Shown: positions 1 through 6,431, counted from the stretch's first letter. The stretch is 6,431 bases of DNA from an uncultured Eubacteriaceae bacterium (GCA_945938055.1 CAMEUH010000142.1:1-6431); one strand, 5' to 3'. Notes: a model not told the origin generated them from the letters alone. Numbers and translations are program-made.

Positions 1-1278
1 CACATTTCCAAAGGCATCCTTTATGCCCGTGTTCCGGTTGCGTTCATCATAGGTGTATTCCGTTCTTGCGCCGGTTACCGAGGTGGTTGCGGTTACATTG
101 GAAACAGCATCATACTCGTAGCTTTCCCTTGTTCCGTCAGCGTATGTCTTTAAGACAAGGCGGTTTAACCTGTCATACTCCATGGTTATGGTGAGACCAT
201 TCCGGCTGGTTGCCGTGATGTTGTTCATGTTGGCATCATAGGTGAAGGTCTCACAGGTCTTGTCCGGGTAGGTGACCTTTGTAAGGTTGCCCAGGTCATC
301 ATACTCATAAACAGTCTTTCTTCCCTTTTCATCATAGGACGCCGTCCGGTTGCCGTTCTTATCATACTGGTACCGGGTGATTTTCCCCGCATTGTCGGTA
401 CTGCTTGTTAATTCCCCGGCATCATTGTAGCCATAACGGCTTGTGAAGGTGAGTGTCTCCCCGTTTTCCTCCCTGCTGATGGTGATGGAGGTACAGTTCC
501 CCCTGGAATCATACCGGTAAGATGCCGTGTCTCCCGTCCCGTTGGTGGTCGAAACCACATTTCCATTCTGGTCATAGGTTGCCGTCTGGAACACGCCGAT
601 GGAATCCGTGATTCCGGTCAGGCTGCCGTCATCCGCATACTGGTACTCCGTCCGGTTGCCTTCTGCATCCGATACGGAGGTAATACGCTCCCTGTCATCA
701 TAGGCAAAGGACATCAGGGTGGCATCCATTGCTTTGATTTCAGACACCTGGTTTGCCTGGGTATAGGTGCTTTCTGCCACAGTTCCGTCTGCCGCAGTAA
801 TTCTGGTAAGATTTCCGGACCCGTCATATTCATAACAGGTCTTATGCCCCAGGGCATCCTCCGTCATCAGAAGATGATTGTTCTCGTCATACTCATTTCT
901 GGTGGCATTGCCGTATGCATCCACCATTCTTATGATATTCCCGTTGTCATCATAAGTGTAAATGGTGATGTTTCCCATCCTGTCCGTGACGGTCTGGGTC
1001 CTGCCTTCGATGTCATAGCCGCACTCGATGCGCTTTCCGTCCGCATCCGTGACTGCCACCAGTCTTCCGTTTTCATCATACTCGTTCCGGGCGGCCGCAA
1101 TGCCCATCGGGTCCACGATTTCAATCAGGTTGTGGTCATCATCATAGACATAGCTCACCGTCCGTTTCGCCGGGTCGGTCACGGACGCAAGGTTTCCGGC
1201 TTCATCATATGCATAACCGGTGATTCTGTTGTACGGGTCTCTCACCTGCGTGATGCGTCCCTCTTCATCCCTTGTGAT
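1..1278 (-). repeat. YD-repeat array, 63-bp period (19 clear motifs plus one degenerate)
   Basis: The C-terminal visible part is a tandem array of Rhs YD repeats with the form Y/N-x-Y-D-x-x-G-N...D-x-x-G. I placed the motif Asp, or its replacement, at residues 1742, 1763, 1785, 1806, 1827, 1848, 1869, 1890, 1911, 1932, 1953, 1974, 2002, 2023, 2044, 2065, 2086, 2107 and 2128. A degenerate one lies at 1721. Of 18 intervals, 16 are exactly 21 residues (63 bp); one is 22 and one is 28. Asp is replaced by Thr at 1890, Ala at 1932 and Asn at 2002. The array is still running at the window edge, so more repeats and the Rhs core are expected to the left. On the plus strand the repeats show as recurring 'atcata'/'gtcata' (reverse of the Tyr-Asp codons). 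Confidence 0.95.
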
Positions 1279-4200
1279 TTTAAGGCTTTTTCCGTTGTCG
1301 GCATGGTACCCGTTTTTATCCACGGTAATGCGGATTCCGGATGGTGTCACTATTCCGGTCACGCCTTTTTTCTCGCTGAAATATACCTCTGTTCCGTCTT
1401 CCTGTGTCAGCCGGAATTCGATGTCCTCATACATCTGTTCATCGTAGAACAGAAGCTGGTTCGTGTACACGTGTGCGGTGGTGTCCGTAACAAACTCCAG
1501 TTTTGTCTTCTTACCGGTAACACATTCAAATCCCAGCTTCACCTCGTAGATTGGAATCACGTCCTTTTCTTCCGGCGTGATGGTTAACCGGAAGCGGTCG
1601 CTGGTTCCGTTTCCATAGTCGATGATGACGTCATGGCAGAGGGTCTGACAGATTTTAAAGTGGCTGTTAAAATAGTTTCCCGTCTGCTCCATTGCATAAC
1701 CATCCGTAAGCCGGCTGGTCTCATGCAGGGTCATTCCCGTAAGTCCCAGGGTCCAGCCATAGCCGAAATCCCCCTGCTTTTTGTTTGCTGAGCTGTAATA
1801 ACGGTTTACGTTCACGGTTGCCCCGGCAAGGTATGCAGTTGCATCCGTAAAGCCAAGGAACACAGCTCCCGGCTTGTATCCGCCGTCCACCAGACAGGTT
1901 CTTGTGGTACGGATGCGGTTGCCTGACGTGTCAACTGCGGTAAGCCGTATTTCATAGACACCGTTGGCAAGCAGGGTTGTGTCAAACCATGCAAGTTCCC
2001 CTTCCTCCACCGGTTCTGTTCCTTCTGCAATGGCTGTGAATTCCTTGTCGCCCTGCAGGCGGTATTCCACCGAATAATAGGAAAGACCGGTCTCGTCATG
2101 AACCGTTCCCGTAATCCACGTTGGCACCGTGAGGACGGTTTCCGCTTCCGGCAGAAGGAATTCTGCCACCGGGGCGGTGGTATCCGTCTTGTCCGGCTGG
2201 TCTGGCTGTACAGGCTGGTCTGCATCTCCCATTACGGTCTCTGTTCCCGCCTGAACTTCCTCATTCTCCGTTGTCCCCACGGTTATTTTTTCTTCTGTGG
2301 TCTGACTGTATTCCAGCGCAAATGTTACATTTCTTCTGTTTCCTGTTCCGTCTGCTGCACTGATTCGAATGGAATAGGTACTGCCGGACTCCAGTTTACT
2401 TACAGGAATCTGTCCGAGAAGTTTCTCCGTGTTTTCTCCCATTCCACTGGCAATCAGTTCATATTCCTCTGCGTTTTCTTTCTGGAATGTAACCTCATAT
2501 GTGCTTTTTCCACTATCATCTGTGATGAGCCCATAAATCTGCACGTCCTGCCCGTCTTCACTAAGTAAAACACACGGTTCATGAATCTCCGGACAATTTG
2601 TGTCCTGCTTTAAAACCGGAACATGTTCTCCCGTGGTGCTCTCTGTCACCCGGTACTCAAACCTGCAGACTGCCGTTGCCTTCAGACCGCCTTCCGTTTC
2701 CACGGTGAGTTCTGCCTGATAGTTTCCACTTTCCAGTCCCTTCGTGGAAATCATGGCCTGCATGTCATCTGCCGTGATTTCTACAGGATTTCCCTTTTCA
2801 TCCACACAGGTAAATTCATGGCTCTTTACCGTATCATTGGTTTCTATCTGACCTGACAGCAGGATGTTTTCGCAATCCTCGCTGATTGCTGCCCCGGTAA
2901 AGGATACTGTAAGTGTTATTTTCTTCCCTTCTTCCCGGGTGACGGTAAAGGTTACGATGGTGAAAGCTTCGTTTCCTGCCACATCCGCCGCCTTAAGACG
3001 TGCTTCATAAGTACCTTCTTCCAGTCCTGATAATTCCAGTTCCCCAATCAGTTCTTCCTCAACTGCCTTTGTTCCTGAGGCAAGTTTTACATAGTCCTCA
3101 CCAGCAGGGCTGCCGTCTTCTCCCAGCTTCCGGTATTCCAGGGTGTATTCCTTCAGCAAATGATCATCCGTTGCCGTTCCAACAAACTGCAGGATTTTTT
3201 CTGCCTCACTGCCCTCTTTTTCTGATACCTTAAGAGCAGTTTCCGGTGCCGTCACGTCTGAATCACGCACCTCAAGGAAAATGGTCTTCTCACTCCTGTT
3301 TCCCGACAGGTCCTTTGCCACCGCACGCACTGTCACGTTCCCTGCTTTTTCCGGAGTGTAATTTACATATCCAGAACCATTTCTTGCATACTTCCCATTC
3401 ACATATATCTGGAAAATATCTACGCCATTTTCATCCTCCGCCCATGCGTCAATGACGATGTTCTCACCCACACTGTATGTATTCTTTGCTGTATCAAGAT
3501 GAATTTCTGGTGCCTCATTGTCCGTAATCTCTTCATTTGCCCGGAATTGATTAGTATCTGCCACGGCAATAATCGGACGACTCGTGCTGTTTTCCACATC
3601 GGAAACTTTATACTTTACCAGATACACATGACCAATAGTAAGAATATTAGGAAGTCTTCCTTCTTTCCATTGCGAATCTGTCAGGTTCTTGTATTCAAAC
3701 TGTTCCTTTCGGATTCCTGCCCTGTCATCCGATGGATGATCCGGATCGGATGCATGGTAGGCCACATTAGTCAAACAACTTAAACGTGCACTTGATGGCA
3801 AAAATTCCACTTCCACGCTTCCTTCAGGACGTGTCTGTACCAGCAAGAGTTTTTCATACTTTGTTCTGTCGGACCACAGGTTGTAATCATCAAGATTTTC
3901 ATTCTCTCCTGACGCCTGATCTTGTACAGACAGATTAATGGTATATGCTCCCGTATTTTCAAACCGTGTAAGCGGTTCCTGATAAGAAACCAGAATATGG
4001 TTGCTTTCCCTTTCCGTCTCTCCAAAAACATTCGGATTGTACTCATATTCCCACTGTGCTTCCTGCATCGGATCATTCTCCGGGTCACTGTAATGCACCA
4101 TATATTCCACAGGCTCGTCTGTGCTGATGTAGTCCGTGACGGAATAGTCGTTTGCCAGAACATCATTTAAGACACGCTGGTTGAAAAGGTCCATGGACGC

Positions 4201-6431
4201 ACCTACGTCTTCATCAGAAAGAATCATTCCATCTTTTTCCGTGCAGTTGATGATGGTGGCAAACTGCGTCTGGCTATATTCGCTTCCGATTCCCACGAAT
4301 GCGGCTTCGTTTTCCAGAAGAACTCTTGCCAGTTCTGCCATTCCGCTCTTTTCTTTAAGTCCTGCATCTTCCCCATGGCTCATGTGGACAACATAATGCT
4401 CCGCACCCTCTCTCCAGACAGCATTCCTCACGGCATCCTTCAGTCCGGTTCCCTCCACGGAACTCATGGTGATGTCAGAAAAGGTAAAATAGGACTGCTG
4501 CTTACAGCTGTGGTTTCCATGACTGGTAATGGGGCCATATCCATACATTCCCGTATCTTCCGGAAGAATATAATTATCCAAGTAAAGATTCCCGTCAACC
4601 CATACTGAAATGCTGTTTCTGTCTACTGCAATCATATAATGGTGGCTGTCATAGATACTCGGTGTGGATCTGTGAATCAGATATCTTCCCGCATGATGGG
4701 TTAACTGATATTTTCCGTCTCGGAACCCCTGCAGGTCATCACAGTCGATTTTCACCAGCTTCATGCCGCCCTGGACGAAGATGACCGCATATCCCCTGAT
4801 GCGGTTGTTTTCTTCATCCACCTCCGTGTTAAAGAGAAATCCGCCGCCTTCTATGCTGTGCCAGTCCGTCTGGTCCCTTACTATGTCAAATTCGAACACC
4901 TTCATTCCAGGGTTCTCATCCTCCACGTAAAGGAAATCCTTCATGGCCTTCTTGGAATACCCCATCATGGTGATGTCACTGCCCTCATAAAGGATGTGCT
5001 TCTTCATGGTTGGCAGATAGTAATCCTCATAGTCATAATGGTCATACTCTTTCCACGCAAAGTTGTCCTGTGCCTTAAGCGCAGAGGCCTCCACAGTAGT
5101 AATGACTGCATCCACTCCCTCTGCCTCTAACATTTCCTTCAGTTCTTCTGCCTTGGCATTGATAACCGATACCTTATCCGCACTTGCGGCACCGACGGTA
5201 AACACGATGTCCGCCCGCTTTGCCTTCCGAATGTCAAAGGATACCTCCGGCTTTTCATTTCCCACCTCAAAACGGATTTCTGCCGCATCCGCAAGGTAAT
5301 CCTCCGGGGAAAGAAGCTCCGGAATGGTGTTGTCAAAGAATTCCGTCACGGTCAGTCTTGCCAAGTACTTTCCCACGTCTTCTGTGGTGAAGGTAATGGT
5401 ATCATCTGTCTTTCCCGCGTCCGTAAACACCCTTTCTTCTGGTGCGAATTCCCCATTGTTATCCGCATCATGGTAAATCTCCCACACACGGCTTCCCAGA
5501 AAATCGTTATCCGGCGAATAGGATGTATCCGTAAGAAGGATGTCTGCCCGTCCTTCCCCGTTCCTGAGATAGAATCCATCCACGGATGGTTCCCCGGATT
5601 CATCCGAAAGCGTTCCCTGTGCCGCCGGGAATAAATCCGGCATGATTTGGATGGTCTTCTCAAAGACGTAATCCGTCTGCCCGTCATTCAGGGTTACCAT
5701 TATCCGGTATTCTCCTGACTCACGGAAGATGAGTTCCCTGTGAAGTGCGTCAGAGGCATTCTCATCCATTCCTATCAGTTCAGCGGCATCCTCCCCGTCC
5801 CTGGTAACCTTCCATTCTGCGGATTCCTTTGCGATGTAATCAAATCCCTCCATCTCTGCCACATCCACAAGAACCCTGCGGTTTTCCTTAAGTTCTCCCG
5901 AGACCAGAATCTCTGCTTTTGGTGCCAGAACATCCTTTAAGACATCAAAATCGCCGTCCGTGGCATGAATGTTCAGGTTCGTTGTGTGAATTTCCACAGA
6001 TTCCGAGATGATACGCCCGTTCAGGGTGATGTTGCCTGCATTGATTCGTACACATCCGTTCGGTGCATAAAGCACGGCATTGAGGGCAAAATCCGTTCCA
6101 TTGAGGGTAATGTCCCCGTTTTCCGAACTTAAAAAGACCCTTGCCCCCTCCGGTGTTGCCATTTCCCCCACATTGACCGTGATGGAGTCCGTGGCATGGA
6201 TGATTCCCTTCCCAAGAAACGTAGTGCCGTTAAAATCCGCCCTTCCCCTGATGTACATGGAATGGTCCGTGACCACATTTCCTGCCTGGAATGCCTGGGA
6301 TTCTTCATAGACATCCCCATCCTTGGCGAGCCGGTTTACGATAACCGGAATAAGCGGTGCCATTGCCACGGTCCGGGCTTCTTCCCGGTACATGCCCACC
6401 GACACGGCATTCTCCCCGTCCGATGTCATGG
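1..6431 (-). CDS. Giant Rhs/YD-repeat multidomain surface protein, internal fragment (open at both ends)
   Basis: One uninterrupted frame of 2143 codons runs through the window, with no in-frame TAA, TAG or TGA on the minus strand. The translation is coherent throughout: beta-rich adhesive modules first, then an Rhs entry motif, then a long YD-repeat array at the C-terminal side. Known Rhs, WapA and TcC-type proteins use YD repeats to build a hollow beta shell, often around a C-terminal toxin; here that end lies beyond position 1. The N-terminus is also missing. The first visible ATG (6429..6427) has only two bases upstream in the window, is followed by no signal peptide, and leads straight into what looks like mid-protein sequence. 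Family membership is very secure. The exported location and contact-dependent role are inferred from the family. The gene uses some TTA and TCA codons but I saw no CTA. Confidence 0.96.
1279..1710 (-). other. Rhs shell lead-in without clear YD repeats (residues ~1574-1717)
   Basis: This stretch links the entry motif to the repeats. It contains beta-strands such as FKICQTLCHDVIIDYGNG, DRFRLTI, KLEFVTDTTAHVYTNQLLFYD and EFRLTQEDGTEVYFSEK. These alternate in the way expected of the first, less regular strands of an Rhs cocoon; 'L-x-x-E-D-G-T-x-Y-x-F' is typical of this position. A CxxxC pair (Cys1594 and Cys1598) lies here. It ends with VTPSGIRITVDKNGYH, which leads into the first recognisable repeat. 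Confidence 0.65.
1711..1875 (-). other. Rhs entry region with RYYSSAN...GWTL motif (residues ~1519-1573)
   Basis: The segment reads from KPGAVFLGFTDATAYLAGATV into NRYYSSANKKQGDFGYGWTL. The R-x-Y-S/N-S...G-x-F-G-x-G-W-T/S-L motif is the hallmark of the start of Rhs, WapA and related shells, where the polypeptide enters the beta cocoon (comparable to DUF6531-type regions). Key residues here are Arg1543, Tyr1544-1545, Gly1556, Gly1558 and Trp1559. It marks the boundary between the stalk and the YD-repeat shell and is the strongest family evidence in the window apart from the YD repeats. Confidence 0.85.
1885..2181 (-). repeat. Diverged stalk module, copy C (residues ~1417-1515)
   Basis: This is the clearest of the three units. 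It opens with TTAPVAEF, then WITGTVHDETGLSYYSVEYRL, FTAIAEGTEPVEEGELAWFDTT, and closes LLANGVYEIRLTAVDTSGNR. The run 'D-T-T-L-L-x-N-G-x-Y-x-I-R-L-x-A-x-D-x-x-G-N' is highly characteristic and commonly found in the stalk just before Rhs shells in clostridial and actinobacterial proteins (recalled knowledge). It ends at TCLVDGG and passes directly into the Rhs entry motif. Confidence 0.7.
2182..2307 (-). other. Disordered acidic linker (residues ~1375-1416)
   Basis: After SQTTEEKIT the sequence becomes low-complexity and acidic, with TTENEEVQAGTETV and then the imperfect repeat QPVQPDQPDK. It contains no convincing strand or helix pattern. Its place between copies B and C of the stalk modules suggests a flexible hinge separating the N-terminal stalk from the part that leads into the Rhs shell. 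Confidence 0.6.
2308..2604 (-). repeat. Diverged stalk module, copy B (residues ~1276-1374)
   Basis: This is the most diverged of the three related units. Its boundary is TNCPEIHEP, in place of TAPE. The middle reads GLITDDSGKSTYEVTFQKE, then YELIASGMGENTEKLLG, and it closes with SKLESGSTYSIRISAADGTGN. The closing 'L-x-S/N-G-x-Y-x-I-R' strand and the following 'D-x-x-G-N' match the same positions in copies A and C. Two Cys (1279 and 1286) lie seven residues apart at the start. Confidence 0.55.
2641..2940 (-). other. Intervening beta module (residues ~1164-1263)
   Basis: The stretch runs from TREEGKKITLTVSFTG through NILLSGQIETNDTVKSHEF and ends with SGNYQAELTVETEGGLKA and CRFEYRVTE. It has the same general feel as the neighbouring modules: a 'G-x-Y-x-A-x-L-x-V' closing strand. 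It lacks their opening boundary and core strand pair, so it is a separate or heavily diverged unit. Three Cys (1186, 1208, 1256) fall within it, which could form a disulfide outside the cell; this is not demonstrated. Confidence 0.45.
2941..3258 (-). repeat. Diverged stalk module, copy A (residues ~1058-1163)
   Basis: This is the first of three related units. It begins DVTAPET, has the strand-turn GTATDDHLLKEYTLEYRKLG, then YVKLASGTKAV. It closes with LSGLEEGTYEARLKAADVAGNEA. The three units share an order: an A-P or N-C-P boundary, G-T/L-A/I-T/V, L-x-Y, G-T or G-M, then a G-x-Y-x-x-R-L/I-x-A-x-D-x-x-G-N ending. In known surface and Rhs proteins this type of unit resembles FN3/OmpL47-like modules. 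Role: spacer or adhesion. Confidence 0.6.
3262..3522 (-). other. Bacterial Ig-like module (residues ~970-1056)
   Basis: It starts at the boundary motif DNEAPEIHL, continues with YSVGENIVIDAWAEDENGVD and IFQIYVNGKYA, and closes with KAGNVTVRAVAKDLSGNRSE. The first half 'Y-x-x-G-x-x-I-x-I-x-A-x-A-x-D-x-x-G-V' followed by 'V-x-V-x-A-x-A-x-D-x-x-G-N' is the familiar signature of bacterial Ig-like surface repeats. It is about 87 residues long. It gives way directly to a DVTAPET boundary that opens the next unit. Confidence 0.65.
3550..3873 (-). other. Unassigned beta module (residues ~853-960)
   Basis: This stretch begins SDRTKYEKLLLVQTRPEGS and includes YHASDPDHPSDD (an acidic turn), IRKEQFEYKNL with a following DSQWKEG, and the strands GHVYLVKYKVSDVENS and RPIIAVADTN. 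The pattern 'F-E-Y-K...x-W-x-x-G...Y-x-V-x-x-x-V-x-D-x-x-x' resembles Ig/FN3-like repeats that carry an xQWxxG strand. Most of it is AT-richer than the flanks. I cannot name a family. It is probably one more structural unit in the stalk. Confidence 0.45.
3916..4155 (-). other. PKD/cadherin-like module (residues ~759-838)
   Basis: The segment contains EPVEYMVHYSDPENDPM, where 'S-D-P-E-N-D-P' is the usual Asp/Asn-rich calcium-type turn of PKD and cadherin-like repeats. It is followed by AQWEYEYNPNVF, NHILVSYQEP, and a closing TGAYTINLSVQDQ strand ('G-x-Y-x-I-x-L-x-V-x-D'). The length is about 80 residues. It follows directly on the vWA-like fold. The role is presumably spacer or adhesion; calcium binding is plausible but unproven. 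Confidence 0.6.
4159..4461 (-). other. vWA-like domain, second half (residues 657-757)
   Basis: After the insert the fold resumes. EGTGLKDAVRNAVWREGAEH is residues 659-678; its Gly-Thr-Gly turn matches the Thr loop of vWA domains and is followed by a helix. A strand YVVHMSHGEDA then occupies the place of the usual 'vvLLTDGeDn' strand, but the MIDAS Asp position is Ser or His. Next come a helix (GMAELARVLLENE), the strand AAFVGIGSEYS, equivalent to 'vyaIGvG', and a closing helix (ASMDLFNQRVLNDV). The order and spacing agree well with vWA. The missing Asp again argues against metal-dependent adhesion. Confidence 0.55.
4462..4980 (-). other. LamG/concanavalin-like insert within the vWA-like fold (residues ~484-656)
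   Basis: The segment contains strands and turns typical of a jelly-roll lectin-like domain. It begins with SDITMMGYSKKAMKDFLYVED, residues 484-504, and MKVFEFDI. Next comes TDWHSIEGGGFLFN, then IRGYAVIFVQGGMKLVKID and a His-rich stretch. A late strand pair, HHYMIAVDRNSISVWVDG (residues 597-614), is followed by NLYLDNYILP. The 'x-V-x-R-x-x-I-x-V-W-V-D-G' pattern is the familiar penultimate hairpin of LamG/concanavalin-like domains, where the ligand is presented as a displayed quantity per unit area. The closing strand is SYFTFSDITM. The function is probably binding of carbohydrate or a surface protein; the ligand is unknown. Confidence 0.55.
5017..5046 (-). other. Tyr/Asp-rich acidic patch (residues 462-471)
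   Basis: The segment YDHYDYEDYY has five Tyr... in fact six of ten residues are Tyr, His or aromatic, and four are acidic. It lies just after the first vWA half and before the LamG-like insert, preceded by FAWKE and followed by LPTMKKH. It may be a linker or binding strip at the domain junction. No known motif was recognised. Confidence 0.4.
5089..5220 (-). other. vWA-like domain, first half (residues 404-447)
   Basis: A hydrophobic first strand (ADIVFTVG) is followed by an amphipathic helix (KAEELKEMLEAEG) and a second strand (VDAVITTVE). This is the beta1-alpha1-beta2 order of a von Willebrand factor A domain. The metal-site signature DxSxS, expected just after strand 1, is replaced by VGAASAD, so the MIDAS metal site looks lost. 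The remaining half of the fold resumes about 210 residues later, at 4461. The call rests on fold order and on the matching second half; it is an inference, not a profile hit. Confidence 0.5.
5242..5640 (-). other. PKD-like module (residues ~264-396)
   Basis: Features expected of a PKD-type beta sandwich are present in order. A strand RADILLTDTSYSPDND (residues 294-309) precedes the central VWEIYHDADNNG strand-loop, in which Trp316 takes the place of the usual core Trp. The strands DDTITFTTEDVGKYLARLTVTE (residues 342-363) then supply the typical 'G-x-Y-x-x-x-L-x-V' closing strand. The module ends at the VGNEKPEV linker, a common boundary between PKD-like repeats (N-x-x-P). It carries a calcium-loop motif, listed separately. 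The role is probably as an extracellular spacer or carbohydrate/protein-binding unit. Confidence 0.6.
5434..5469 (-). other. EF-hand-type calcium-binding loop in the PKD-like module
   Basis: Residues 321-332 read DADNNGEFAPEE. Against the 12-residue EF-hand or dockerin loop, Asp is at position 1, Asp at 3, Asn at 5, Gly at 6, a hydrophobic Phe at 8 and Glu at 12. This is the full canonical ligand set. The loop sits between the Trp316 strand and the next strand rather than between two helices, so it is better described as an EF-like loop in a beta module. Calcium binding is inferred from the ligand pattern. Confidence 0.6.
5641..5934 (-). other. Ig-like beta module (residues ~166-263)
   Basis: The module opens after a Lys/Asp linker with strand PKAEILVSGEL. 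It continues through RRVLVDVAEM and a central Trp strand (AEWKVTRDG), and closes with SGEYRIMVTLNDG and a final strand, YVFEKTIQIM. The layout of about 100 residues, with a core Trp (W206) and a C-terminal Tyr in a 'G-E-Y-R-I' strand, is that of bacterial Ig-like or PKD-like surface domains. No catalytic residues are seen. It most likely acts as a spacer or adhesive unit. The fold call rests on strand pattern only. Confidence 0.5.
5971..6294 (-). other. Beta-helix-like Asn/Gly-rich segment (residues ~46-153)
   Basis: This stretch is made of short alternating hydrophobic strands separated by Asn-Gly turns. Examples are GDITLNG, LNAVLYAPNG and RINAGNITLNG, followed by IISESVEI and TTNLNIHATDG. 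The repeating pattern of a strand, NG, then a strand is typical of right-handed beta-helix or bactofilin-like polymer folds. Comparable 'YAPNG...INGxNITLNGRI' stretches occur near the N-terminus of large clostridial surface proteins; that is recalled family knowledge, not a search result. It probably acts as a stiff stalk or surface-assembly element near the membrane- or wall-proximal end. The residues before it (1-45) are not recognised. The exact family is unassigned. Confidence 0.5.

Noticed and set aside
1..1278. Recurring 'tcatcata'-type words at regular spacing, considered as a CRISPR or DNA repeat array
   Set aside because: The words are the reverse complement of Tyr-Asp codons repeated every 63 bp in a coding YD array. 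The intervening sequence is coding and not spacer-like.
844..1587. A 247-codon open frame on the plus strand
   Set aside because: It is codon-aligned antisense to the Rhs frame. It stays open only because the main gene rarely uses TTA or TCA and I saw no CTA, the codons whose complements are stops. Its sequence shows no domain, and the opposite strand is clearly coding.
1812..2225. A 137-codon minus-strand frame
   Set aside because: It is in a different minus-strand frame from the giant gene, overlaps it fully, and its Arg/Pro/Thr-rich product resembles no protein.
2098..2568. A 156-codon plus-strand frame with a Cys/Phe-rich sequence
   Set aside because: It overlaps the clear stalk modules on the other strand and has the low-quality composition expected of an antisense shadow.
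6427..6429. ATG as the true start of the gene
   Set aside because: Only two upstream bases are visible, so no ribosome site can be judged. The following residues have no signal peptide although the domains look extracellular. The frame probably continues upstream.
1..6431. Promoters, terminators, RNA genes or insertion sequences
   Set aside because: The window is continuous coding sequence with no intergenic gap, and I found no hairpin or transposase-like segment that would stand apart from the main frame.

Overview
The whole window is the inside of one giant gene on the minus strand. Reading in the frame whose codons fill plus-strand triplets 1-3, 4-6 and so on, I checked every triplet from 6429 down to 1 and found no stop. 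This gives 2143 consecutive sense codons, open at both ends. The product is a multidomain Rhs/YD-repeat surface or secreted protein, at least about 235 kDa in its visible part. Residues are numbered here from the ATG at 6429..6427 (residue n lies at 6430-3n to 6432-3n). That ATG is only a convenient zero and is probably not the true start.

Layout from N- to C-terminus, that is from the right edge to the left edge: a short-strand, Asn/Gly-rich beta-helix-like segment (about 5971-6294); an Ig-like module (5641-5934); a PKD-like module with an EF-hand-type calcium loop (5242-5640); a von Willebrand A-like fold split in two (5089-5220 and 4159-4461) around a LamG/concanavalin-like insert (about 4462-4980); a PKD/cadherin-like module with a second beta module (3550-4155); a series of Ig/FN3-like modules, three of which are diverged copies of one unit (1885-3522, with a Pro/Asp/Gln linker at 2182-2307); the Rhs entry region with a classic RYYSSAN...GWTL motif (about 1711-1875); a shell-forming stretch (1279-1710); and 19 recognisable YD motifs, mostly spaced exactly 21 residues apart (1-1278). 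The protein continues past position 1, where further YD repeats, the Rhs core and any variable C-terminal toxin would lie.

The probable job is a cell-surface or exported Rhs/WapA-like protein: a long stalk of adhesive, partly calcium-binding beta modules carrying a YD-repeat shell. In known relatives the shell encloses a C-terminal effector domain. The effector and any immunity gene are not in the window, so the toxin role is inference from family.

Host: the mix of vWA, LamG, PKD, Ig-like modules and YD repeats in one polypeptide, together with about 42-52% GC in the stretches I counted by hand, suits a gut-type Clostridia such as Lachnospiraceae. This is an inference from style, not a measured match. 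I see no RNA gene, mobile element, CRISPR array, promoter or terminator, and essentially no noncoding DNA. Other open frames in the window are shadows of this gene.
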